From: Neorhizobium sp. UBA7851 | Lineage (GTDB): Bacteria; Pseudomonadota; Alphaproteobacteria; Rhizobiales; Rhizobiaceae | Direction of reading: 5' to 3' | Length of the DNA: 20,549 bases | NCBI GenBank assembly: GCA_002500765.1 | Contig: DLSX01000193.1 | Coordinates: 1,382 to 21,930 of the forward strand | Part shown: positions 1 to 7,046 of the stretch, piece by piece | How the letters are laid out: every line of letters begins with the position of its first letter | Numbering within the stretch: the first letter of the stretch is position 1 | Position numbers and translations under genes: made by a program | The notes under the pieces: generated by a model | Told to the model about the DNA's origin: nothing | The model's database searches: none | The model's input: only the letters and a program-made list of their open reading frames with translations

Positions 1-333
1 GCGACGCATGAAGCGCGCGCTTCGGACGGCTACAAGCAGATGATCGTGGATTCGAGCGCGGCCGACATCGTCTATTCCAACTATTTCACCGGCATCCACG
101 GCAATTACCTGAAAGGCTCCATCACCGCGATGGGCATGGATCCAAACGCTTTGCCGGAAGCCGATCCGTCGAAGATGGACTTTGAAAAGGCAACGACCGG
201 CGCAAAGGCCTGGAAGGAAATCTGGGGTGCCGGCCAGGGCGTGGGAGCGGTAAAGGCCGTTTCTTCGGTCGCCGACCTGGTCGACCGGCTGGAAGGAGAA
301 TATCTGCAGGCCCGGCAAAGGCTCTCGCTTTAA
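1..333 (+). CDS. Nitronate monooxygenase-like flavoprotein, C-terminal fragment
   Basis: The reading frame is open from the first base and ends at TAA 331-333, so only the last 110 residues are present and the true start lies outside the window. The visible part carries two stretches typical of the nitronate monooxygenase / 2-nitropropane dioxygenase family: a segment reading ADIVYSNYFTGIHGNYL, and near the end IWGAGQGVG. Members are FMN-dependent (beta/alpha)8-barrel enzymes that oxidise alkyl nitronates such as propionate 3-nitronate. Some relatives are instead enoyl-ACP reductases (FabK type), so the substrate is not certain. No terminator is obvious after the stop, and the next feature is a tRNA with its own promoter. 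The internal ATG at position 40 is not a plausible start because family-like sequence continues upstream of it. Confidence 0.8.
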   Translation, partial: ATHEARASDGYKQMIVDSSAADIVYSNYFTGIHGNYLKGSITAMGMDPNALPEADPSKMDFEKATTGAKAWKEIWGAGQGVGAVKAVSSVADLVDRLEGEYLQARQRLSL

Positions 334-382
334 GCCTGCCGGGCTCCATTGCGGGAAAAATAACAGGATCGCGAAAACCGGC

Positions 383-411
383 TTGAAATCGGAATTGGTT
401 GCCTGTATCAG
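383..411 (+). promoter_or_regulatory. Sigma-70-type promoter for tRNA-Thr
   Basis: The -35 hexamer TTGAAA (383-388, preceded by C) is separated by 17 bases from the -10 hexamer TATCAG (406-411). This puts the expected transcription start near 418, about 30 bases before the mature tRNA. The match is 5/6 and 4/6 to the housekeeping consensus. Position and spacing make it the obvious promoter for the tRNA gene. Confidence 0.55.
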
Positions 412-449
412 CGCATCACTCGCAGATTGGCGCCGGTCGCCACTGCCGG

Positions 450-525
450 GCCGCTTTAGCTCAGGTGGTAGAGCACATCATTCGTAATGATGGGGTCGCA
501 GGTTCGAGTCCTGCAAGCGGCACCA
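450..525 (+). tRNA. tRNA-Thr (anticodon CGT)
   Basis: The 76-nt cloverleaf folds cleanly. The acceptor stem GCCGCTT pairs with AAGCGGC, the D stem is GCTC/GAGC, and the anticodon stem CATCA/TGATG encloses loop TTCGTAA with anticodon CGT. The T stem GCAGG/CCTGC has loop TTCGAGT. The discriminator is A and CCA is encoded. The anticodon reads ACG, so it is a threonine tRNA. It is transcribed alone, between the nitronate monooxygenase-like gene and the convergent glycosyltransferase gene. tRNA 3' ends are common integration sites, but no integrase gene or repeated 3' end is seen nearby. Confidence 0.97.
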
Positions 526-545
526 TTTATATTCCTGAAAATCCC

Positions 546-571
546 AAAAAAAACACCCTGGCGTCAGGATG
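546..571 (-). terminator. Intrinsic terminator of the glycosyltransferase gene
   Basis: Read on the minus strand, CATCCTG-ACGC-CAGGGTG forms a 7-bp stem (one G-U pair) with a 4-nt loop and is followed directly by eight T residues (546-553). The stop codon of the glycosyltransferase gene (564-566) lies partly inside the hairpin. It stops leftward transcription before it can run antisense into the tRNA. Confidence 0.85.
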
Positions 572-1706
572 CCGAACTCAGTTCGCTCGTTTCGGTACCG
601 ATCGTCATCGTGTTGCCGCGCCAGTCGAAGGAGCCGCTGAGCCAGCTTCTGATCCAGATTGCCGGTGACAGAACATCGCGCACCAGCATGGCCGGCAGGG
701 TCAGGGCGGAGAAACGCCAGTTCTTGGCCCAGATCAGCGCGAGTTCCGGAATGTAGACGGCGGCAAGAACCGCGAGCGTGATGGCGGCGAATGACATGCC
801 GCCGGTCGAAAGGGCCATAGCGGCGAGCGCCAGCAAAAGCGGCGGCAGGCAGCCGAGCAGGATTTCCGGGGCGAAAAAAGCGGGGAATGTAACCCGGCGC
901 AGGCGTGCCCAGCGGGCTTGCCTCGACCAGATCTGGGCAAGCTCACGCCGACCGAGCGGCTGTTCGAAGGGCGAGGCGACAAGGTGGACCTTGCGTCCGA
1001 GACTGCGCACGAGCTTTGTCGCGGCGGCATCCTCGGCGATCTCGGCGCCGAGAGCTGCTATACCGCCTTCGGCATCGAGCATCGGCTTGAACCACAACAT
1101 GCTCTTGCCTTGGGCAAAGCCGAGACCGACCGCCTCACCGGCATATTGCCAGCGCGCCTGCTGCGAATTGAGGAAGGCACATTCGACTTCGGCCCAGAAA
1201 CCTTCCGGGCGGGAGCCAAGCGGGGTCGAGCAGACGAGACCGGTGTTAGGCCGCCGAGCCGCCATGAGATGGGCGATGTAATCGCGCGGCATCAGCACGT
1301 TGGAATCGGCCAGCACCACCCAGTCGTTGACCGCGGCGCGCCAGCCCTTGACGCAATTGTTGAGCTTTGGATTGGCGCTGACGCGGTCGTCGCCGATGAG
1401 CAGGCTCGCGGAAACCTGCGGATGCCGCGCCATGGCGTCTTTTACCGCGGGAATGACAGGGTCTTTCGCATCGGCGACGCAGAAGATCAGCTCGTAGCTG
1501 GGCCAATCCAGATCGAATGCGTGTTCCAGTGTGAGGGCCGTGAAATTTTCGATGCCGCAGGCGGGCACGACGACGGAGACCGGCGGCTTTTCGGCAAGCT
1601 CGGGAGCCGGCTTGCCGTTACGCGACAGGCGACCCATCGCAATGCCGATGCTGATGCCATTGGCAGCGATCAGCGTCGCGGAAGCGAGACCAAGAATAAG
1701 CGACAT
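564..1706 (-). CDS. Glycosyltransferase, GT21 / ceramide glucosyltransferase type
   Basis: A 380-residue membrane-anchored glycosyltransferase. An N-terminal hydrophobic segment (about 3-24) precedes a GT-A domain starting at VSVVVPA. The acidic residues expected for this fold are present: D79 and D82 in VADAKDP, D134 in ADSN and D226 in AEDAA. They are followed by RQARW (262-266), matching the (Q/R)xxRW signature of ceramide glucosyltransferases. Two C-terminal hydrophobic segments (about 281-301 and 304-327) would hold it in the inner membrane. Such enzymes move glucose or another hexose from a nucleotide sugar onto ceramide or diacylglycerol; hopanoid-linked HpnI proteins are also related, so the acceptor is open. 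The start at 1706 is chosen because GGAGAG lies 6 bases upstream; an ATG at 1847 would add 47 residues that look non-coding. It lies 154 bases downstream of the FAD oxidoreductase gene. Confidence 0.8.
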   Translation of the reverse strand: MSLILGLASATLIAANGISIGIAMGRLSRNGKPAPELAEKPPVSVVVPACGIENFTALTLEHAFDLDWPSYELIFCVADAKDPVIPAVKDAMARHPQVSASLLIGDDRVSANPKLNNCVKGWRAAVNDWVVLADSNVLMPRDYIAHLMAARRPNTGLVCSTPLGSRPEGFWAEVECAFLNSQQARWQYAGEAVGLGFAQGKSMLWFKPMLDAEGGIAALGAEIAEDAAATKLVRSLGRKVHLVASPFEQPLGRRELAQIWSRQARWARLRRVTFPAFFAPEILLGCLPPLLLALAAMALSTGGMSFAAITLAVLAAVYIPELALIWAKNWRFSALTLPAMLVRDVLSPAIWIRSWLSGSFDWRGNTMTIGTETSELSSAS

Positions 1707-1801
1707 CAAGCACTCTCCGTTGGGCCTCGATATGTCTGCTTCGGGGTCGCCTACACATGGCGCGGCGCATCGGGCTTGGCGAAGGAGCCAAGCATGGCGA
1801 G

Positions 1802-1819
1802 ATGTCAGGGGCATGACAT
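1802..1819. repeat. Inverted repeat upstream of the glycosyltransferase gene
   Basis: ATGTCA (1802-1807) and TGACAT (1814-1819) are perfect 6-bp arms around a 6-bp spacer, about 100 bases upstream of the glycosyltransferase start. The 154-bp gap (1707-1860) also holds a small hairpin CTTGGC-N6-GCCAAG on the minus strand. The repeat could be an operator, but no convincing promoter hexamers were found beside it. Confidence 0.35.
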
Positions 1820-1860
1820 ATGCACGAGCGCCGACAAACGGCGGCATATACCCACCGGTT

Positions 1861-2976
1861 TTATTCGGAAATCAGCCTCCAAACCTCGTCGGCTATCGCC
1901 AGAGACGAGGTAAGTCCCGGCGACTCGATGCCATAAAGGGCGACATAACCCTGATGGCGCGTTTCCCGAGGCCCCTGGATGATGAAATCGCCGCTTCCGC
2001 CTCCGTCCGGGCCAACGGTCTTTGGCCGTACGCCGGCATAGGCAGGCTGCAGGGAGGCATCCTTCAGATGCGGCCAGTATTTGCGGATCGCGGCATAGAA
2101 TTTCTCCGAGCGCGCCGGATCGACGTCGTAGTCGGGTGCGTCCACCCATTCGACATCGGGCCCGAAACGCGCCTGGCCGGCGAGATCAAGCGTCAGGTGA
2201 GTGCCGAGACCACCCGGTTCAGGTACCGGATAGATCAGCCGGGTGGCCGGCGCCTTGCCGGACAACGCGAAATAATTGCCCTTGGCATAAGCCCGATACG
2301 GAATCGTTTTCGGATCAAGCCCTGTCATATTCCCGGAGACGGACCAGGCTTCCAGCCCCGCCGAATTGACGACCAGCCGGGCGTTGGCGATAAAGGGATC
2401 GTCGCCGCCGACGGAGAGATGCAGGCCGGTTTGCGTCAGTTCGCCGGATAGAAGCGGAGAGTTGACGACGATCGTGCCGCCATGCGCCTCGATATCGGTG
2501 ATATAGGCATCCATCAATCCATGGCTGTCGATGATGCCGGTCGAGGGGGAAACGAGCGCCGCATGACCGGTAATCTGCGGCTCCAGCGCATGAAGTTCAG
2601 CGGCATCGATCAGGTAGCAATCGTCCACACCGTTGGCTGCGGCCTGTTTCAGCAGCTTTTCCAGATAGGCCACTTCTTCGGGATTTGAGGCGACGACCAG
2701 CTTGCCGCATCGGCGGTGCGGGACATGGCGGTCGCGGCAATAGGCGTAGAGCGCGTCCCTGCCTCTTACGCAGAGTTCCGCCTTGCGGCTGCCGCTTGCA
2801 TAATAAAGTCCGGCATGGATGACCTCGCTGTTGCGCGAGGAGGTGATGCTTCCAGTCAGCGGCTCGCTTTCCAGGACCACCACCTCACGTCCTGCAATCG
2901 CAAGGCGGCGGGCAATCGCCAAACCCACGACACCACCACCGACGACCACGCAATCGAGGTCGAGAACGTCCCCCAT
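1861..2976 (-). CDS. FAD-dependent oxidoreductase, L-2-hydroxyglutarate oxidase-like
   Basis: A 371-residue protein of the D-amino-acid oxidase (DAO) fold. The N-terminal FAD-binding Rossmann motif VVGGGVVGLA (residues 11-20) is followed by an acidic residue ending strand two (VVLESEP). The segment SRNSEVIHAGLYY and the later GTHLTLDLAGQARFGPDVEW are characteristic of L-2-hydroxyglutarate dehydrogenase/oxidase proteins (LhgO/L2HGDH group). These oxidise L-2-hydroxyglutarate to 2-oxoglutarate and pass electrons to the respiratory chain. At 371 residues it is slightly shorter than E. coli LhgO, so a different 2-hydroxyacid substrate is possible. The start at 2976 has GGGGGAA about 5 bases upstream. 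It is divergent from a D-2-hydroxyacid dehydrogenase gene, which suggests linked handling of hydroxyacids and oxoacids. Confidence 0.8.
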   Translation of the reverse strand: MGDVLDLDCVVVGGGVVGLAIARRLAIAGREVVVLESEPLTGSITSSRNSEVIHAGLYYASGSRKAELCVRGRDALYAYCRDRHVPHRRCGKLVVASNPEEVAYLEKLLKQAAANGVDDCYLIDAAELHALEPQITGHAALVSPSTGIIDSHGLMDAYITDIEAHGGTIVVNSPLLSGELTQTGLHLSVGGDDPFIANARLVVNSAGLEAWSVSGNMTGLDPKTIPYRAYAKGNYFALSGKAPATRLIYPVPEPGGLGTHLTLDLAGQARFGPDVEWVDAPDYDVDPARSEKFYAAIRKYWPHLKDASLQPAYAGVRPKTVGPDGGGSGDFIIQGPRETRHQGYVALYGIESPGLTSSLAIADEVWRLISE

Positions 2977-3032
2977 GCAATTTCCCCCAGGTCAACTTGG
3001 CCGCTCTTCGGGCTTTCACCATGGCACGAATG

Positions 3033-3045
3033 TTGTAGGACTACA
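3033..3045. promoter_or_regulatory. GntR/FadR-type operator candidate in a divergent promoter region
   Basis: TGTAG-GA-CTACA (3034-3045) is an inverted repeat with perfect 5-bp arms. Positions 3033-3043 read TTGTAGGACTA, which fits the TNGTNNNACNA pattern known for FadR-subfamily GntR regulators. It lies in the 125-bp gap between the divergent FAD oxidoreductase and hydroxyacid dehydrogenase genes, where one regulator could control both. No regulator gene is next to it, so its protein partner is unknown. Confidence 0.4.
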
Positions 3046-3101
3046 TTCCTCAAACAGGCGCGCGCCGAATGCAAGCGGGAACTAATTCTCGGGAGGCTAG
3101 A

Positions 3102-4055
3102 ATGACGAAGATTGTTTTCCTCGATCGCGACACGATCGGTCCTGCGGTCAATATTACCCGGCCGGGCTTTCCCCATGAATGGGTAGAATACGGCAAGACA
3201 CCGGAAGCGCAGGTGGCGGAGCGGATCCGCGATGCCGATATCGTCATCACCAACAAGGCGCCGGTGCGCGAGGCCTCGATTGCGGCCGCACCGAAGCTGA
3301 AGATGATTGCGGTGGCGGCAACGGGTTATGACGTGATCGACCTCGCATTCGCCAAGGAGCGCGGCATCGTGGTCTCCAATGTGCGGGGTTACGCGGTCAA
3401 TACCGTGCCGGAACATACATTTGCGCTGATCTTTGCGCTGCGCCGGTCGATCGTCGGTTTTCGCGAGGACGTGATCGCGGGCGAGTGGCAGCGTGCCAAC
3501 CAGTTCTGCTTCTTCAACCATCCGATCCGCGATCTGGCCAATTCCACGATCGGCATTTTCGGCGGCGGCACGCTGGGCCAATCGGTGGCGCGGATTGCCG
3601 AAGCGCTGGGCATGAAGGTGCTTTTTGCCGGTCGCAGGGGTGCGAGCGATGTGGCCGAGGGTTACACGCCGTTCGAGACGGTGCTCGAAGAGGCCGACAT
3701 CATCACGCTCCACATGCCGCTCAAGCCGGAAACGCGCGACCTGATCGGGATTGCCGAATTCCGCAGGATGAAAAGGCATCCGCTGATCATCAACACGGCA
3801 CGGGGCGGACTGGTCAATGAAGCCGATCTGGTAACGGCACTGGACGAAGGCCTGATCGCCGGCGCCGGGTTCGACGTGTTGACCAGGGAACCGCCCGCGG
3901 CCGACAATCCGCTTCTCGGCGTGCTGGACCGGCCGAATGTGATCCTCACACCGCATGTCGCCTGGGCGAGCGATGAGGCAATGCAGGCGCTCTGGGCGCA
4001 GGTGATCGAGCATGTCGAGAATTTCGAGAAGGGAAAACCGTCAAACGCGTTGTGA
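3102..4055 (+). CDS. D-isomer-specific 2-hydroxyacid dehydrogenase
   Basis: A 317-residue NAD(P)-dependent dehydrogenase that interconverts a 2-oxoacid and its D-2-hydroxyacid. Glycerate/hydroxypyruvate or glyoxylate are common substrates of close relatives. The nucleotide-binding motif GGGTLG (154-159) sits in the middle of the chain, as usual for the family. The catalytic triad is intact: R234 in NTARGG, E263 in LTREPP and H285 in LTPHVAW. The start at 3102 is fixed by GGGAGG 5 bases upstream; an ATG at 3069 would lack a ribosome site. It is transcribed away from the FAD-dependent hydroxyacid oxidase-like gene. No clear terminator is seen before the acyl carrier protein gene 150 bases downstream. 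Confidence 0.88.
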   Translation: MTKIVFLDRDTIGPAVNITRPGFPHEWVEYGKTPEAQVAERIRDADIVITNKAPVREASIAAAPKLKMIAVAATGYDVIDLAFAKERGIVVSNVRGYAVNTVPEHTFALIFALRRSIVGFREDVIAGEWQRANQFCFFNHPIRDLANSTIGIFGGGTLGQSVARIAEALGMKVLFAGRRGASDVAEGYTPFETVLEEADIITLHMPLKPETRDLIGIAEFRRMKRHPLIINTARGGLVNEADLVTALDEGLIAGAGFDVLTREPPAADNPLLGVLDRPNVILTPHVAWASDEAMQALWAQVIEHVENFEKGKPSNAL

Positions 4056-4121
4056 TGTCACCTGAGTGTTTTCGGGAATGTATCAAAATAGAAATGCCGG
4101 TTTAGCGAAAGATTCAGGTGT

Positions 4122-4150
4122 TTGATGCAGTGTCTAACCATGGGTAATAG
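4122..4150 (+). promoter_or_regulatory. Weak promoter candidate for the ACP operon
   Basis: TTGATG (4122-4127) is followed after 17 bases by TAATAG (4145-4150), upstream of the acyl carrier protein start at 4206. The -10 matches only 3/6, so this is tentative. The rest of the 150-bp gap 4056-4205 shows no terminator and no strong inverted repeat. Confidence 0.25.
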
Positions 4151-4205
4151 TGGCCGCGCGTGTTGAAAGCGCTGCATGGGCCGCTCTCTGGGGAAGGTTT
4201 ATTGC

Positions 4206-4466
4206 ATGGCTGACAGGTTCAACGCTCCCGTGCGGGAATTCATCGCGGAAAACTTTCTGTTTCGCGCCGATGCCGATCTCGACGACAACCAGTCGCTTCT
4301 GGAAAGCGGCGTGATCGATTCCACCGGCGTGCTCGAAGTCATCGCATTCCTAGAGCAGACCTTCGGCATTTCGATTGCCGATGACGAGATCGTTCCGGAA
4401 AACCTCGACAGCATCAACAACATGACCCGTTATCTGGCGTCGAAACTTCCCGCCGCGGCGGCTTGA
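4206..4466 (+). CDS. Stand-alone acyl carrier protein
   Basis: An 86-residue four-helix carrier protein. The phosphopantetheine attachment serine is S39 in GVIDSTG, within the usual LLESGVIDSTGVLEVI context (DSL is DST here). The acidic recognition helix (FLEQTFGISI) and the following DEIVPENLDSI segment fit the family. It is not the housekeeping fatty-acid AcpP, which has a strict DSL motif and normally lies among fab genes. The start at 4206 has GGGAAGG about 8 bases upstream; an ATG at 4176 would add a poor 10-residue extension. It is the first gene of a tight cluster with an AMP-forming ligase 16 bases downstream, which is the likely loader of this carrier. Confidence 0.9.
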   Translation: MADRFNAPVREFIAENFLFRADADLDDNQSLLESGVIDSTGVLEVIAFLEQTFGISIADDEIVPENLDSINNMTRYLASKLPAAAA

Positions 4467-4482
4467 GGCTGGCGGACCGGCC

Positions 4483-6036
4483 ATGCGTATCGAGGATCAT
4501 CTTCGCCAAAGCGCCGGTCAGTTCGGATCCAAAACGGCGCTGATCGCGGGTGAAACCCGGCTGTCCTACGGCGAGCTGGACAGGTTGTCGGATAATCTGG
4601 CGGCAAGCCTGATCGCGCATGGGATAAAACCGGGCGACCGGGTTCTTATAATTGCAGAGAACTGCGCCGAGGCCGTGGTGGGGTTCTTCGCAGCCTGGAA
4701 GGCCGGGGCGGTGCCCTGCCCTCTGCATGCTTCGATCAAGCAGGACAAGCTGCGCGTCATCGTCGAAAGTACAGCGCCCTTCGCCATGCTCGCGCAGGCC
4801 CGGTTTTGCGGCGTGGTGGATGCCGCTTTGGGCGGCACGGATTGCGCTCCCCTCAAAATCTCCTTTGGCGGCACGTCGAACAAGATTGCCGACGGCTGGC
4901 TGGCCTATGAGGCCCTGACCAAACATGGCGGCGAAACGGGGCTCCCACTTCAGGCGAGCAGCGAAACACTGGCACTTCTGATCCACACATCCGGGTCGAC
5001 CGGCATGCCGAAAGGGGTGATGCACAGCCATGCCAGCCTGCTTGCCGCCTGCAACTCGATCATCGACTATCTCGACAACAGCGCTGATGACGTTGTCTTG
5101 AGCGTGTTGCCGATCTCCTTCGGCTACGGGATCACCCAGATCGCGACCATGGTGATGGTCGGTGGCACGGTGGTGCTGGAGAAAAGCTTTGCCTTTCCGC
5201 GCAAAACCCTGGCCCGGCTTGTGGAGACGCGCGCCACCGGTTTCCCGATCGTGCCTGCCATGGCAGCCCTGATCGCCGGCATGCAGGATCTGCAGCCCGC
5301 TTTCCTGCCGGACCTTCGTTACATGACCAGCGCCGCCGCGGCGATGCCGCCTTCCGTAACGGAACGGATTCGTGGCCTTTTACCGGAAACGCGGCTTTTC
5401 CTGATGTATGGCCAGACCGAGTGTATCCGGGCGACCTATCTGCCGCCGGAAGAGGCCGACAAACGACCGCTTTCGGTTGGCCGGGCAATTCCGGGCACAC
5501 AGGCTCATGTCATCGATGAGGCCGGCAATATCGTGCCGCCGGGCGTGACCGGGGAACTGGTCGTCGAAGGGCCGCATGTGATGGCCGGATACTGGCAGGA
5601 CGATATGGCGGGCGCCGAGAAGGTGAGCGTCATCGATGGCGGACGCAGGTTGTTGACCGGCGATCTGTTTCGAACGGACGAGGACGGTTTTCTCTATTTC
5701 GTCAGCCGCCGCGACGACATTATCAAGACACGCGGAGAGAAGGTGAGCCCGCAGGAAGTGGAGCGGGTACTCTACGCACTCCCCGGCATTCGCGAGGCCG
5801 CCGTCGCCGGTGTAGACGATCCGGTTTTCGGCCAGTTGATCCGCGCCTATGTGGCGCTGGAGCCGAGTGCGGCCCTTTCCGAAAAAGAGATATTGCGCCA
5901 CTGCGCGGCACTTCTCGAAGACTACATGGTGCCGAAAAGCGTGGAGTTTCGCGATGCGCTTCCCAAAACCAGCACCGGCAAGATCCGCCTTACCGCCGAA
6001 CCATCCGCTCTCGACATCAAGGATAACGCCGCATGA
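4483..6036 (+). CDS. AMP-forming acyl ligase (class I adenylating enzyme)
   Basis: A 517-residue member of the acyl-CoA synthetase / NRPS adenylation-domain superfamily. The phosphate loop is TSGSTGMPKGV (169-179), the adenine-side motif is YGQTE (309-313), and TGD (392-394) is followed by SRRDDIIKTRGEKVSP in the hinge. The catalytic lysine is K500 in KTSTGKIR. Such enzymes activate a carboxylic acid as acyl-AMP and pass it to CoA or to the phosphopantetheine arm of a carrier protein. Sitting 16 bases after a stand-alone ACP gene, it most likely loads that ACP. Its stop overlaps the next start in ATGA (6033-6036), which indicates translational coupling. It lacks the longer N-terminal region of the FadD protein encoded at 8886. 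The acid it activates cannot be read from the sequence. Confidence 0.88.
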   Translation: MRIEDHLRQSAGQFGSKTALIAGETRLSYGELDRLSDNLAASLIAHGIKPGDRVLIIAENCAEAVVGFFAAWKAGAVPCPLHASIKQDKLRVIVESTAPFAMLAQARFCGVVDAALGGTDCAPLKISFGGTSNKIADGWLAYEALTKHGGETGLPLQASSETLALLIHTSGSTGMPKGVMHSHASLLAACNSIIDYLDNSADDVVLSVLPISFGYGITQIATMVMVGGTVVLEKSFAFPRKTLARLVETRATGFPIVPAMAALIAGMQDLQPAFLPDLRYMTSAAAAMPPSVTERIRGLLPETRLFLMYGQTECIRATYLPPEEADKRPLSVGRAIPGTQAHVIDEAGNIVPPGVTGELVVEGPHVMAGYWQDDMAGAEKVSVIDGGRRLLTGDLFRTDEDGFLYFVSRRDDIIKTRGEKVSPQEVERVLYALPGIREAAVAGVDDPVFGQLIRAYVALEPSAALSEKEILRHCAALLEDYMVPKSVEFRDALPKTSTGKIRLTAEPSALDIKDNAA

Positions 6037-7031
6037 CGAACGCCCCCGCAGCAGCAAAGAAAGATGCCGGTTTTTCGGCACAGGACCTCGTGCTCGATGC
6101 CGAGGCGGAGATCGAACGGATCTGCGAATGGCTGCGCCTGAGCGTGCTGAAGGATCTGCGCAAGCGCGGCGCGGTGCTCGGCCTTTCCGGCGGCATCGAT
6201 TCCAGCGTCACGGCGGCGCTTTGCGCTCGCGCATTCGGCAAGTCCAAGGTCACCGGCGTGTTTATGCCCGAACATGACAGCGACCCGGACAGCCTGCGGC
6301 TCGGCAAGGCTTTGGCGGAAGCGGTCGGCATCGAAACCGTGCTGGAGGATATCGGTCCATCGCTTGCCGCGCAGGGCTGCTATCAGCGCCGCGACGGTTT
6401 CATTCGTCAGGTCGTGCCGGAATTCGGTGAGGGCTGGGGCTGCAAGGTGGTGCTGGAGGATGCGCTGACCGGGCGTGGCTACAATATCTCCTGGTTGGTG
6501 GTTGCCAATCCGGACGGCGAGCAGAGCCGGCACCGCATGCCGCTCGATGTCTATCTCGGCATGATCGCCGCCGCCAACATGAAGCAGCGGACGCGCAAAC
6601 AGATCGAATATTACCATGCCGACCGCCTGAATTTCGCGGTTGCCGGGACACCGAACCGGCTGGAATACGACCAGGGCTTCTTCGTCAAGAACGGCGATGG
6701 CGCGGCCGATTTCAAGCCGATCGCGCATCTCTACAAGACGCAGGTCTACCAGCTGGCGGAAGCGCTCGACGTGCCGGAAGAAATCCGCCGCCGCCCGCCG
6801 ACGACCGATACCTGGTCGCTGCCGCAGGGACAGGACGAATATTATTTCTCGCTGCCCTATGACCGGATGGATATCTGCCTTTATGCGCTGGACAACGGCG
6901 TTTCCCGCGAGGAGACGGCAGATGCGGCCGGGCTTACCGCAGATCAGGTGGATGCGGTTTGGCGCAATATCGCTTCGAAGCGGAAGGTGGCGGATTATCT
7001 GCACGCGCAGCCGACAACGATGCTCGACTGA
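6033..7031 (+). CDS. NAD synthase-like N-type ATP pyrophosphatase
   Basis: A 332-residue protein with the N-type ATP pyrophosphatase P-loop SGGIDSS (52-58) of NAD synthases. NMKQRTR (182-188), AGTPNRLE (204-211) and GDGAADFKPIAHLYKTQVY (221-239) correspond to the NadE segments usually read as N-(I/M)-QAR, GTGNKSE and the GDG-A-D-PI-LYKTQV block. NadE adenylates a carboxylate and replaces AMP with ammonia to form an amide. There is no nitrilase/glutaminase domain. Compared with typical ammonia-dependent NadE (about 275 residues) there is extra sequence at about 112-175, and the substrate-side motifs differ. The gene overlaps the ligase gene by 4 bases. It may be a true NAD synthase, but the context suggests a paralogue that makes another amide in the ACP pathway; both are inferences. 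Confidence 0.8.
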   Translation: MTNAPAAAKKDAGFSAQDLVLDAEAEIERICEWLRLSVLKDLRKRGAVLGLSGGIDSSVTAALCARAFGKSKVTGVFMPEHDSDPDSLRLGKALAEAVGIETVLEDIGPSLAAQGCYQRRDGFIRQVVPEFGEGWGCKVVLEDALTGRGYNISWLVVANPDGEQSRHRMPLDVYLGMIAAANMKQRTRKQIEYYHADRLNFAVAGTPNRLEYDQGFFVKNGDGAADFKPIAHLYKTQVYQLAEALDVPEEIRRRPPTTDTWSLPQGQDEYYFSLPYDRMDICLYALDNGVSREETADAAGLTADQVDAVWRNIASKRKVADYLHAQPTTMLD

Positions 7032-7046
7032 CCAGGCTGGTCCGAA

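Noticed and set aside
450..525. tRNA-Thr gene as a possible attachment site of an integrative element.
   Set aside because: No integrase, no second copy of the tRNA 3' end and no shift in gene type were seen nearby.
918..1913. Long + strand open frame antisense to the glycosyltransferase gene.
   Set aside because: It lacks family features and a ribosome site; it is explained by codon bias of the minus-strand gene in GC-rich DNA.
5922..7004. Long minus-strand open frame opposite the NadE-like gene.
   Set aside because: It overlaps a gene with clear motifs and shows no domain or start signal of its own.
7030..7042. Small hairpin GACCA-GGC-TGGTC between the convergent NadE-like and GNAT-like stops.
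   Set aside because: A 5-bp stem with no T run on either side is too weak to call a terminator.
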